Of a DNA stretch of 64,000 nucleotides, positions 30,063 to 38,948 are shown piece by piece (the stretch's first letter is position 1; the number at the start of each line of letters is the position of its first letter). The DNA is from Catellicoccus marimammalium M35/04/3 (GTDB taxonomy: Bacteria; Bacillota; Bacilli; Lactobacillales; Catellicoccaceae): assembly GCF_000313915.1 (NCBI RefSeq), contig NZ_AMYT01000017.1, positions 62,001 to 126,000 of the forward strand, given 5' to 3'. A program made the position numbers and the translations under genes. Under the pieces are notes generated by a model. It worked only from the letters and a program-made list of their open reading frames with translations. It searched no databases and was not told where the DNA came from.

Positions 30063-30255
30063 TTTATCTCCTCTATATTTCTTAAAATTCATCTATATTC
30101 TTTAATAATAAAACTAATTTTATCATAATAAAAACAATTCTTCATTGCAATTCTCTCTGTTATTCAATTCTTTTCCCTCAATCCTTCTCTTTCTATTTTC
30201 TAACCATTAAGTGATAAAATGAACTTGGTAGTAAAAATGAAAAAGGAGTGATTGG

Positions 30256-31662
30256 ATGTTATATGGAAAAAAGAATCAGGAGGAAAATCCTTACTTAGAT
30301 CCAATTTTTGGTTCTTCTCTTGAAGGAGATCCACTGCCAAAATATCGTTTGAATCAAAAAGGAGTAGAGCCACGCATCGCGTCTCGTGTAGTTCAAGACC
30401 AGTTAGTGGATGAAGGAAATGCTCGTCAAAATTTAGCAACCTTCTGCCAAACCTATATGGAACCAGAAGCTACAGAATTAATGGCACAAACCTTATCGAT
30501 TAATGCGATTGATAAGTCTGAATATCCACGCATGACAGAGATTGAAAATCGTTGTGTGAATATTATTGGAGATTTGTGGCACGCTTCTGAAAAAGAAGAA
30601 TTTATTGGAACTTCTACTGTCGGCTCTTCTGAAGCTTGTATGTTAGCAGGAATCGCGATGAAATTCTCTTGGCAACAACGAGCAGAAGCTCAAGGATTAG
30701 ATCGAACAAAACAACGACCAAATCTTGTCATTTCTTCTGGTTATCAAGTTTGTTGGGAGAAATTTTGTACCTATTGGGATATTGAATTGCGTGAAGTTCC
30801 TATGGATAAAGAACATCTTTCTTTAAACATGGATACCGTGATGGATTATGTCGATGAATATACCATCGGGATTGTTGGCATTATGGGCATCACCTATAGT
30901 GGCCGCTATGACGATTTAAAAACATTGGATGCTTTAGTAGAAAAACATAACCAAGAAAGTGAGTTCCCGGTTTATATTCACGTCGATGCTGCCTCAGGAG
31001 GATTTTATACTCCTTTTGTAGAACCAGAAATTCCTTGGGACTTCCGTTTAAAAAATGTCATTTCTATTAATGCTTCAGGACATAAATATGGTTTAGTTTA
31101 TCCTGGAATTGGCTGGGTATTATGGCGTGATAAAAAATATCTACCAGAAAAATTGATCTTTAATGTTAGTTACCTTGGTGGTGAACTTCCTACGATGGCA
31201 ATTAACTTCTCTCGTAGTGCCTCACAAATTATTGGACAGTATTATAATTTCATTCGTTTTGGCTTTGATGGTTATAAAGAAATCCATTTACGTACGCATA
31301 AAGTCGCGATGTATATCGAAAAAGAATTGAAAGAAACTGGATACTTCACCATGGTAAATGGTGCCGAACACTTACCTGTTCTTTGTTATACATTAAAAGA
31401 AGAGATTGATGTTCCTTGGACGTTATATGATTTATCTGATCATTTACGTATGCGTGGTTGGCAAGTCCCTACCTATCCAATGTCTAAAAATTTACAAGAT
31501 TTAATTGTTCAACGTGTCGTCTGTCGTGCCGACCTTGGAATGAATGAGGCCATTGAATTTATCAATGACTTGAAAGATAGTATTAAAGAATTGAATGAAG
31601 CTCATCTTGTCGATGGTTCTGATGTGGTGAAAAAGAAAGGAACTTATGGCTTCACTCATTAA
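30256..31662 (+). CDS. gadB: Glutamate decarboxylase
   Basis: GadB converts glutamate to GABA and CO2, consuming a proton, for acid resistance. It is a PLP enzyme: the Schiff-base lysine is in NASGHKYG (about residue 278), with HVDAASGG upstream. Length 468 is standard. AAAGGAG precedes the ATG at good spacing. No gadC antiporter gene is adjacent, so the acid-resistance system must draw on a transporter elsewhere or the enzyme has another role. GC content is higher than in its accessory neighbours. Confidence 0.95.
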   Translation: MLYGKKNQEENPYLDPIFGSSLEGDPLPKYRLNQKGVEPRIASRVVQDQLVDEGNARQNLATFCQTYMEPEATELMAQTLSINAIDKSEYPRMTEIENRCVNIIGDLWHASEKEEFIGTSTVGSSEACMLAGIAMKFSWQQRAEAQGLDRTKQRPNLVISSGYQVCWEKFCTYWDIELREVPMDKEHLSLNMDTVMDYVDEYTIGIVGIMGITYSGRYDDLKTLDALVEKHNQESEFPVYIHVDAASGGFYTPFVEPEIPWDFRLKNVISINASGHKYGLVYPGIGWVLWRDKKYLPEKLIFNVSYLGGELPTMAINFSRSASQIIGQYYNFIRFGFDGYKEIHLRTHKVAMYIEKELKETGYFTMVNGAEHLPVLCYTLKEEIDVPWTLYDLSDHLRMRGWQVPTYPMSKNLQDLIVQRVVCRADLGMNEAIEFINDLKDSIKELNEAHLVDGSDVVKKKGTYGFTH

Positions 31663-31668
31663 ACATAC

Positions 31669-31701
31669 AAAAAAGCGAGCTCCTAAGAGTTCGCTTTTTC
31701 T
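31669..31701. terminator. Terminator of gadB (copy 1 of a repeated terminator family)
   Basis: A hairpin with AAAAGCGA and TCGCTTTT arms around CTC/GAG. It shares the AAAAAGCG...GAGTTCGCTTTTTC form with the terminators near 33740, 39278 and 42007. Confidence 0.9.
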
Positions 31702-31705
31702 TATA

Positions 31706-32032
31706 TCAACATAATCCTTCAAAAAAATATTGCCCGATGTCATAACACAATGCATATAGTTCTTGAATTTCTTTAGGATAAGCAGAAATGCTTCCTATTG
31801 TAGGATCTTTTTTACTTTCTAATATTAAATCTGTACAAATTCGATACGCCGCATATTCAATATCCTTTTCTTTGTTCAATCGTTTCATCGCGCGAACAAG
31901 GATTTCTTCTACTCCTTGCGGTAAAGGATGCACCTCTTTATAAATTTTGCGAATCGCAGTAATCATATCCTCTCTATCCTTTTGTGGATGGACCTCTCTT
32001 CTTCTTTTCGTCCTTTTCTTATATTGAAACAT
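31706..32032 (-). CDS. Putative bacteriocin-immunity-like protein
   Basis: A 108-residue protein with a very basic N-terminus (MFQYKKRTKRRREVHPQ) and a compact helical body (LPQGVEEILVRAMKRLNKEKDIEYAAYRICTDL, then YPKEIQELYALCYDIGQYF). The helix lengths and the KDIEYAAxRI pattern recall enterocin-type immunity proteins. Start: ATG at 32030-32032, preceded by GGAGGAG; the frame also stays open upstream without a ribosome site. No bacteriocin gene is adjacent. It is convergent with gadB. Other possibility: an unrelated small regulatory protein. Confidence 0.45.
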   Translation of the reverse strand: MFQYKKRTKRRREVHPQKDREDMITAIRKIYKEVHPLPQGVEEILVRAMKRLNKEKDIEYAAYRICTDLILESKKDPTIGSISAYPKEIQELYALCYDIGQYFFEGLC

Positions 32033-32110
32033 TATACTCTCCTCCTCTTCTTTATTATAGAAGATAAATAAAGTTATCAATAATGAACACACTTAAGAAA
32101 AGATTCACTA

Positions 32111-32138
32111 TTGACGAAGAGGTTTTTTACTATATAAT
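32111..32138 (+). promoter_or_regulatory. Promoter upstream of the NlpC/P60-GW gene
   Basis: TTGACG (32111-32116) and TATAAT (32133-32138) are spaced by 16 bases. Transcription would leave a leader of about 110 bases that carries the WalR-like boxes. A second promoter nearer the gene is possible. Confidence 0.6.
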
Positions 32139-32188
32139 GATGGATAACTTGAAAAAACAAAAATTTTTTCAATACTACTACCCTATAA

Positions 32189-32216
32189 CGTTACAAAAAT
32201 GTTACAATAAAGTTAC
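32189..32216 (+). promoter_or_regulatory. Three WalR-like boxes
   Basis: Three hexamers CGTTAC, TGTTAC and AGTTAC are spaced by exactly five bases each. The WalR (YycF) consensus is TGTWAH-N5-TGTWAH; the middle box is a perfect match and the outer ones differ only at the first base. WalRK controls wall hydrolases in Firmicutes, which fits the downstream NlpC/P60 gene. No walRK genes lie in the window. Confidence 0.55.
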
Positions 32217-32255
32217 AGAATATGACATGTGAATGGTCTTACAGAAAGGATGACA

Positions 32256-33731
32256 ATGATGAAGAAAAAATGGATTATGAATACTTCTATTTTATTGGCA
32301 GTTTCTAGCGTAGGAATCACTGAAGTTTGTGCTGCAGCTACAAAACCTGCAGATGCAAAAGCAACACAAATTTCTAAAGTAAAAGCAGCGTTATCTACAG
32401 CTCAACAAAAAGTAGTAGATGTAGCTAAAAAACAAGTTGGTGTGAAATATGCTGCGAATGGAAATACTCCAGAAACAGGTTTTGACTGCTCTGGACTTGT
32501 TCAATATGTATACAAAACAGCCTTGAATATGAATGTTGGTCGTTCTGTGAGTGAACAAGCCACTAAAGGTACAGCAGTTACGATGAAAGATATCCAACCT
32601 GGAGATATGGTCTTCTTCAATAATAATACTTATAACGGTGTTTATGTTGGAGATAATCAAGTCATCGCCACAAGTGGTACTTCTAAAGTAAAAACTATGG
32701 ATCTGAAAAATTTAGGTACTCCTTCTTCTATTCGTCGAGTAATCAAAGGAGATACTTCAACTTCTGAAGCGACAGAATTGAAAGATACTTATGTTTCTGT
32801 AATTAACAATTCTGACTACACATATAAAGATTTAACATTAAAAACTAAAAAAGCGAATTTAGCAGATTATTACCATACAACATTAAAAGCAAAACGTTAC
32901 TACACAATTGATGGTGTGAAATATTACTCTGTTTATAACAACAAAGATAAATGGTTAGGCTATCTTTCTGAAAAAAATATGGAAGTTGCGCCAGACCAAG
33001 GGGGTATTTATTACTCTGTAAAACGCAATGCTAAAGTTGTGAAAAAAGATTATGATCTATGGAAAGATTTAACATTTAAAAAGAAACGTGGTAATACCGA
33101 TAACCTATATCAACAAGTACTTTTTGTAAAAGGTGAATATCACCACTTCAACGGAGCGACTTACGCTTCCCTTTATAACAAAGAAAATAAATGGTTAGGT
33201 TATGTCAATGACCATGCGATTTCTTATACAAAAGGAACCTTAGATAAATACAAAAATTATAAAAAATATGTTTCTATTACGAAAAAAGGATTCAATATTT
33301 ATCGTGACAAAGAATTAACGAAAGTAAAAACGATTTCTGATAAACTATATCAAAAAACATATTTCGCAAAAGGATACTACACTTCTACAAACAATGATCG
33401 TTTCTTAAGTCTTTATGACAACGATAATAAATGGGTTGGCTATATCGATGAAAAAGCAACTACTTTAGGTCATAATGGTGGAAAAACAATGGAAGGTGCA
33501 CCAATTGCGGTCGCAGCTACAGGAACTATCAATGGCCGAGACTATGTTTTATGGAAAGATTTCACTTTCAATAATATTCAAAGCACAACTAAAAAATGGG
33601 CCAATAAAGAAGTCTATCTAAAAGATAAATTCCAATGTGCAGATGGTAGTGTATACTATGCAGTGTACAGCCAAAAAGATGGCGATTTCTTAGGTTATCT
33701 TACAGATAAAGCTATTACATTAAAAAAATAA
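32256..33731 (+). CDS. Secreted NlpC/P60-like protein with four GW modules, catalytic histidines replaced
   Basis: About 491 residues. A signal peptide (to about AAA at residue 29) is followed by an NlpC/P60 domain (about 50-150) and four GW/SH3-like modules (to the end), each closing in a WLGY- or FLGY-type motif. The cysteine of the catalytic triad is present (Cys78 in TGFDCSGLVQYVY). In the segment that should read HVAIYVG...IHA the residues are YNGVYVG...IAT, so both expected histidines are lost (Tyr126, Ala138). It may be a non-hydrolytic wall-binding protein. Start: ATG at 32256, or 32259, both near AAAGG. WalR-like boxes lie upstream. It is a paralogue of the intact protein at 42050-43945. 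Confidence 0.85.
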   Translation: MMKKKWIMNTSILLAVSSVGITEVCAAATKPADAKATQISKVKAALSTAQQKVVDVAKKQVGVKYAANGNTPETGFDCSGLVQYVYKTALNMNVGRSVSEQATKGTAVTMKDIQPGDMVFFNNNTYNGVYVGDNQVIATSGTSKVKTMDLKNLGTPSSIRRVIKGDTSTSEATELKDTYVSVINNSDYTYKDLTLKTKKANLADYYHTTLKAKRYYTIDGVKYYSVYNNKDKWLGYLSEKNMEVAPDQGGIYYSVKRNAKVVKKDYDLWKDLTFKKKRGNTDNLYQQVLFVKGEYHHFNGATYASLYNKENKWLGYVNDHAISYTKGTLDKYKNYKKYVSITKKGFNIYRDKELTKVKTISDKLYQKTYFAKGYYTSTNNDRFLSLYDNDNKWVGYIDEKATTLGHNGGKTMEGAPIAVAATGTINGRDYVLWKDFTFNNIQSTTKKWANKEVYLKDKFQCADGSVYYAVYSQKDGDFLGYLTDKAITLKK

Positions 33732-33738
33732 AACCTAT

Positions 33739-33773
33739 AAAAAAAGCGGACTCTTAAGAGTTCGCTTTTTCTT
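33739..33773. terminator. Terminator (copy 2 of the repeated family)
   Basis: The hairpin AAAAGCGGACTC/GAGTTCGCTTTT with T-run ends the NlpC/P60-GW gene. It shares sequence with the terminators at 31669, 39278 and 42007. Confidence 0.9.
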
Positions 33774-33812
33774 TTTTACTTCCTTCGTCTTATTTCTAAT
33801 CTATTTGCTTCT

Positions 33813-33944
33813 TCAACATAACCCTAGTTTTACATTATATCCAACCTCTCGAAATTTCTCACTCTTCCAACCATTTTGCGTCATTGCATATTCAATATCT
33901 TCTTCAAAATTCCGCTCATCCATTTGAATTATTATTATATCCAT
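33813..33944 (-). pseudogene. Possible N-terminal fragment of a type I restriction subunit (hsdR)
   Basis: A 43-codon frame starts eight bases after kwaB: MDIIIIQMDERNFEEDIEYA followed by MTQNGWKSEKFREVGYNVKL, ending in TGA. The pattern FEEDIEYAMTQNGW is like the start of HsdR-type restriction subunits, and remains of hsdM and hsdS lie on the other side of the kwa genes. A short independent gene is the alternative. Beyond the stop no continuation was recognised. Confidence 0.4.
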
Positions 33945-33951
33945 CTTTTAA

Positions 33952-34959
33952 TTAATTGTTATAATAGGGAATTTTAACTTTTCCTTCTAATAAAGAAACA
34001 ATAATTTTATTATCTAATAATGCAGCAAAAATAGGTAAACTATTTAGTGTTACAATTAATTCTCCGTTATTAAATATAGGTACCTTATCTTTGGTAAATG
34101 GAGTATTTTCAATTTTTTTTACATACTCATTTAAATAATCGATAACTGATTTTACTCGTTCTATATCTATACTATTAATTTTTCGTTTCCTATTATTTGT
34201 ATATTTTGATAAAGGATCATATATTTTAGAGTCCGATTCTATCAAATTATTAAATTTTTCTTCATTATCTATATCAATATCTATTATTACTTTCACTTGA
34301 TCATTAGCAATTTTATAAATACTATCTCTAAATTTTTGTATATTATTTTTAGCTGATATTTTTTGCGACTCTGATAGATTAAAACAATCATCAAAAGCAT
34401 AACTGTTATAAATATAAAATCTTTCCTCATCAAAATCAATACTAGCAATACATTTTTTTCTATCTACTGGAAGAGATATTATTTCATCAATGGCTTTCAA
34501 TCTATATGAATTTTGTTCTTGCCATTTTTCTTTAGAAAATAAAATCTTTTTATTACTTAAATAAATATTTTTTATACTTTCTTCAAAAATAAAAGCCTCA
34601 TTATCTTTAATGTAGATTACTAACATGGTAGTTTTAAAACAAGAGCACAATTCATCTAAACAAGGTATATAATCATGATTATCTGATTTAATACTACTTG
34701 AGAGTTTATTTAAAATATTACTACTATAAATTTCTTCGCCAAATGTAATATAATATTGAGTAAATCTTTCATGACTATCAAATGCTTCCTCCCAAGATCT
34801 AATTCTTTTCTTTTGTTTTTCAGTTGGAAAATTCACTTTTTTCAACTCATCTTCTATCTCATTATTAGATTGTCCACCCAAAAAATACATTCGTTTATCA
34901 AAATCATTAATATCATTCGATAAATTCAATATTAAAATATTATTTTCCAAGTTTATCAC
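33952..34959 (-). CDS. kwaB: Probable Kiwa defence protein KwaB (DUF4868-like)
   Basis: A 335-residue soluble protein. The region LPVDRKKCIASIDFDEERFYIYNSYAFDDCFNL (about 162-194) and the ensuing helices fit the DUF4868 domain of KwaB, the effector/DNA-binding half of the two-gene Kiwa anti-phage system. Length (KwaB is about 315) and partner fit too: the upstream gene is a small four-helix membrane protein that overlaps by 4 bases (GTGA, with GTG as start). Strongly AT-rich. The assignment is from domain pattern and gene pairing, not from a search. It lies among remains of a type I restriction-modification locus. Confidence 0.65.
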   Translation of the reverse strand: MINLENNILILNLSNDINDFDKRMYFLGGQSNNEIEDELKKVNFPTEKQKKRIRSWEEAFDSHERFTQYYITFGEEIYSSNILNKLSSSIKSDNHDYIPCLDELCSCFKTTMLVIYIKDNEAFIFEESIKNIYLSNKKILFSKEKWQEQNSYRLKAIDEIISLPVDRKKCIASIDFDEERFYIYNSYAFDDCFNLSESQKISAKNNIQKFRDSIYKIANDQVKVIIDIDIDNEEKFNNLIESDSKIYDPLSKYTNNRKRKINSIDIERVKSVIDYLNEYVKKIENTPFTKDKVPIFNNGELIVTLNSLPIFAALLDNKIIVSLLEGKVKIPYYNN

Positions 34960-35609
34960 TCCTTAATAATTCCTATATTAAGAGGTTGCTTTCTATCCCC
35001 TAAAAATATACAATTAGCTTTTTTTTGACCAAGATATTTTTCTTTATTTTTTAATGGTACAATAATGTATACATCCATATTAATTTGATAGCCGTTTATA
35101 GATAAGGTACTATTCCCTCTAACAATTCCATAATTAAATACAATTAAAAAAATATTAGGCAATAAATCAGATGAATGACTATTAAAATAATAAATTATTA
35201 TATATGAACCCCAACAAATTAACGTTGTAGCAACAGGATAATCATATAATGAAAAACTAGAGAATAGTGGTAAAAAATAGCTGAAAATAAATTCCCAAAT
35301 CCCCTCATTAAATGAAGTATTTAATTTTACTTCTTTAATTTGGCGTTGTGCTGATCCTGTAGAAATGTTTTTTATAATTTTTCTAATGATAAAAATACCA
35401 CCTACACCCCAAATAAAAAGAATCAAGGCAATTATTATATTTATTAAAAAACATATTCCGTTATATGAGTTCCAGCTCCCCTTATCATTAAAAATATACT
35501 TAAAGAATGTTGCGGAAGATGTTATCAATATAAAAAAACTGCATAGTAACATTGATGACATAAAATAACAATTCTTAAACTTCTTATTTGTTTTCCCATA
35601 GCCATTCAT
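34956..35609 (-). CDS. kwaA: Probable Kiwa membrane protein KwaA
   Basis: A 217-residue membrane protein with four hydrophobic regions (about 15-38, 48-72, 105-145 and 150-165), rich in Phe/Ile. The region EFIFSYFLPLFSS sits at the start of the third. Size, topology and tight coupling to the DUF4868-like gene match KwaA, the membrane sensor of Kiwa. Start: ATG at 35607-35609 with GGGTGA upstream; the frame also has TTG at 35621. Very AT-rich, unlike the housekeeping genes. It could also be an unrelated membrane partner. Confidence 0.6.
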   Translation of the reverse strand: MNGYGKTNKKFKNCYFMSSMLLCSFFILITSSATFFKYIFNDKGSWNSYNGICFLINIIIALILFIWGVGGIFIIRKIIKNISTGSAQRQIKEVKLNTSFNEGIWEFIFSYFLPLFSSFSLYDYPVATTLICWGSYIIIYYFNSHSSDLLPNIFLIVFNYGIVRGNSTLSINGYQINMDVYIIVPLKNKEKYLGQKKANCIFLGDRKQPLNIGIIKE

Positions 35610-35621
35610 ATTATCACCCAA

Positions 35622-36010
35622 GTTTTTCGTTATTTCTCTATTCTTCTAATAGAATTTTTTGTTTTTTATAATTTATATTCTTAGTTTTTAATCTCAAAGA
35701 ATTATTTTCTTTTTTATCTTATTAAATTTGAATTGTAATCCTTTTTTCAGTTTGTTTCAATTCATTGAAATGATTATTTTAAAATATTTCACTTTATTTA
35801 GAAGTTGATTGCATATTCCATATCAATAATGCTTTCGAATTTTTATACTATCATCTGCACTTTATATTTCTTTTTCCCTATATTCATTTATAAATCATTG
35901 GTTTTTTATATTCTCTTTGATACTTCACACATTGTAATGCATAAAAATGGAGCTTCTATTCTTTTTAATGCTTTATAATCTTTTAACATTAATTAAATTA
36001 GCATTTTTTT
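35622..36010. other. AT-rich stretch without an intact gene
   Basis: No open frame of useful length on either strand. It separates the hsdS remnant from kwaA. The 3' half of hsdS is expected here but could not be recognised, so it is lost or too decayed. It probably contains the kwa promoter (short A/T tracts). Confidence 0.5.
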
Positions 36011-36195
36011 GCTTTTAGAATATTTTTTATCATATAAATCTCCAAATTGAATTCATTTGATATTTCCACCATGGTATTTATTATCATTTGAATTTGAAGT
36101 AGATCCACTACCAACATATATAATATTATTTTTATTTTCACAATTTCTCAATCTTCTAAGATTTGACCTATCCACTCAATACCATTGTCCTTCAT
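36011..36195 (-). pseudogene. hsdS: hsdS remnant (type I specificity subunit, N-terminal part)
   Basis: From ATG at 36193-36195 the translation begins MKDNGIEWIGQI, the usual start of type I HsdS subunits (MKDSGIEWIGEIP...W). A stop follows where the conserved Trp codon should be (TGA for TGG). In a shifted frame VGSGSTSNSNDNKYHGGNIK and IQFGDLYDKKYSK continue the HsdS target-recognition domain pattern. So the gene has at least one nonsense change and one frameshift and is truncated. Confidence 0.75.
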
Positions 36196-36204
36196 TCCCT
36201 TAAC

Positions 36205-37878
36205 CATTGTCTTGATCTCCTGAAAGTAGAGGATTAAATTTTTCTTACATTTGCGCTTCAGATTCTTGAATATGTTTAGCAATTACTTATGAAGATTCAG
36301 GTACTTCGTATATGTAGAATAAGCGTGCAGATGAAATTTTATAGCCAATTTTATCCTTCTTATGCGTCATTTAGGCGTCTAGATTAAAAGATTTAACTTC
36401 ACGTTCAAAGTATTCATCAATATTTTTTGTTAACTGTATATCTTCTATATCTATCTTTTCGTCCTTTAATGGATAATGGACTTTCAATCATTACTTTTGT
36501 ATAACCAAAAGATAAATTATTATATACTTTAGATTCAATACTCAAATTTTGATGTTCTAGTAGTTCATTGGTAAATCTAGAATTTAACCATCAAATCACG
36601 ACAAGGTATTGTAATATCAACATGCTTCTTTCCAATATTTTTACGACGTTTTTCATAACATTTTGATACATTAACCAGTTGCATTTTTCCGTTTCGTAAC
36701 CTAATTTATTTTTAGTTGAAATTCAAATATACATCGCAATATCTGTGTTATAGAACAGATCATTTGGTAATCGAATAATGCCCTCTAATTAATCATTTTC
36801 AACGATATATTGACGAATAGCACTTTCTTCTTCTGTATTTCCTGAAAATAAAGCAACTCCATCATGAATAATAGTTATACGTCCTGTTTCTTTTAACTTA
36901 GACAATCCATTTAATTAGAATAAGAGTTGTCCATCATTTATTCTTGGATATCCAGGCGCAAAACGTCCAGCATCTCTCATTTCATATCCTTCTGTTCCTT
37001 CTGTGATTGCTTCCTTTGATGATTTCCAATCAACGACAAATAGCGGATTAGAAATACAATAATTGAAGTGATGAGCTATAAACTGATCATTAGATAATAT
37101 GTCGTCTTTTTTTCATATTATTCACGTTACCACCACGAATCATCATATCTACTCTGACATTTCATGATTTCACTCTTGCTCATAAGTGATAATTTAAATG
37201 ATGAATACGTTCAGTCATCGCGCCTAACATTTGTCCTGTTCCCATTGTTTGATCATATATCGTTGTCGTAATACTATCATCTTGAAGCACTTCTTTCTTA
37301 TCCACTAGTAATAAATTGGTCATCGAGTAGATAATGTCACGACTGGTGAAATATTCTCCTCCATCAGCTTCATAACTTTCAAAGAATTTCCGTATTAATT
37401 CCTCAAAAATATATCCCATATCGGTACTAATAACTGCTTTAGATCCAAAATAAGATGATGATTTATTAAATCCTTTAATCATATAAAATAGCATATTTTC
37501 TGAAACTAACTTACTAATCTCTTTATCAAATTCAAAATTTGATAGTACATCTTGAACATTATCAGAGAATTTGTTTAAATAAGAACGAAAATTCTCCTCA
37601 ATATAGGTTGGATTGGATAATAATGTTTCAAATGTAAATGAACTAATATTATTAAAATCATATCCAAATGCTTTGTTTAGCATTTTCTGACACATCTCAT
37701 TAGCAAATTTTTCTGTTTTTCTACTCGTTTCTATGACTACATCACATGTGGATCGTAATACATCGTGAAAACGTTTAATAATTGTCATTGATAAAATAAC
37801 TTTTTCATATTCATGAGCTTTATAACCACTACGTAAAATATTTACAATATTCCAAATCATAGTAACTTGAATTTGCAC
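36205..37878 (-). pseudogene. hsdM: hsdM pseudogene (type I DNA methyltransferase)
   Basis: The first 232 codons (37878 to 37180) read as an HsdM N-terminus: IWNIVNILRSGYKAHEYEKVIL, then TIYDQTMGTGQMLGAM (SAM-binding motif I). After a stop, further pieces in shifted frames continue in correct order: MMIRGGNVNNM, HFNYCISNPLFVVDWKSSKEA, INDGQLLF, LNGLSKLKETGRITIIHDG, IIRLPNDLFYNTDIAMYI, FGYTKVMIESPL and EYFEREVKSFN. At least six stops or frameshifts interrupt it. The catalytic NPPF motif reads NPLF. It is therefore inactive, though the N-terminal part could still be translated. Confidence 0.9.
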
Positions 37879-38216
37879 AATAGTTATAATTAGAAAAAGA
37901 AAATGCTCACTTTATTGCTTCATTCTATATAAAAATAAAATACAAAAATATTTAAAATACACAAATAATTTTATCATTGTTATATCTATATGACAATGTA
38001 TTGATGCATAATATTGTATTAGTTCTATATGTTGAAATTAATACAAATACTTTTACAGATTTTGTTAATTTGGTGAATCTATATAAAATAGATAAAACAA
38101 ATAAAAAATGAAAACCTTATCTATTGATAATATTAGAAAATATGCAAAAAAATATATACCTAGATAAAGATTGAAATCTAAAGTTTGTTATTTATATGAT
38201 ATAATAACAAAAAACT
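37879..38216. other. AT-rich intergenic region between hsdM remnant and the unknown cassette
   Basis: About 340 bases, very AT-rich, divergent spacer. No ORF, no RNA structure and no strong repeats were seen. It presumably holds the (old) hsdM promoter and the promoter of the 38217-39220 genes. Confidence 0.5.
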
Positions 38217-38948
38217 ATGGAAGGAGAAATTTATGTCGAAAATTTTTTGAAGAATATAAATAAACCATTCCTCTATACTTACAAAAAATTAACCCCTAAT
38301 ATGAAATCATATTCTGCAATAATTTCCAAAAATAATAATCTAAATAAATTCGCTTTAAACTCAGAATTATTTATCAATAACAATAGCTGTATTCTTGATG
38401 AAATTTTGTTAATGCAAACAAATATACAGAATATCTTTAAAGATGCTATTACATCATTAAGCGAATCTGAACATATAAAAAATGTGAAATATGTATGTGA
38501 TAATTTTAAAATTATTTCTTATAACTTATATAAAATAGATTGGTATGTCCATATATGGAGTTTGCCATTCAAATTATTTGATGATACTATTTTTAAACTG
38601 CTATCACAACTTAACTCTAAGAATATCAATAATTATACCTTATCAATATTAGATATATCACTATACAATTTATTTAAAAATACATTAGATACGAAAGGAA
38701 ACTTTATTGATTTATTTTCAAATAACGACTTATATCTATATGATCTTTACGTACAAAAACGCTATATTGAAATCGTGATTTTATGTCTACATAAAATAGA
38801 ATCTATTTTGACAAATTTTATCAATTATTTAGAAAATAAATCATTACCTAACATTAATTACCTAACATTAATGATTATCTCTCTAAAAATAGAAAGGAAA
38901 GAGCTGAATATAAAAGTTTCACAATTGGACAAAAAGAAGAATATATGA
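38217..38948 (+). CDS. Unknown AT-rich gene, possible frameshift at a T6 run near the start
   Basis: A 243-residue protein in the longest frame: Asn/Ile/Leu-rich, mostly helical, no signal peptide, no recognised motif. The start is unclear. The only good ribosome site (AAGGAG, 38221-38226) points to ATG at 38233-38235, whose frame runs MSKIF and then stops. Adding one T to the T6 run at 38243-38248 would join it to the long frame (MSKIFLKNINKPF...). So the gene is either frameshifted, switched by slippage, or started from the ATG at 38217 that has no ribosome site. It overlaps the next gene by ATGA. Confidence 0.6.
   Translation: MEGEIYVENFLKNINKPFLYTYKKLTPNMKSYSAIISKNNNLNKFALNSELFINNNSCILDEILLMQTNIQNIFKDAITSLSESEHIKNVKYVCDNFKIISYNLYKIDWYVHIWSLPFKLFDDTIFKLLSQLNSKNINNYTLSILDISLYNLFKNTLDTKGNFIDLFSNNDLYLYDLYVQKRYIEIVILCLHKIESILTNFINYLENKSLPNINYLTLMIISLKIERKELNIKVSQLDKKKNI

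Noticed and set aside
35622-36010. C-terminal half of HsdS or HsdR in the AT-rich gap
   Set aside because: Six-frame reading by eye gave no recognisable HsdS or HsdR motif.
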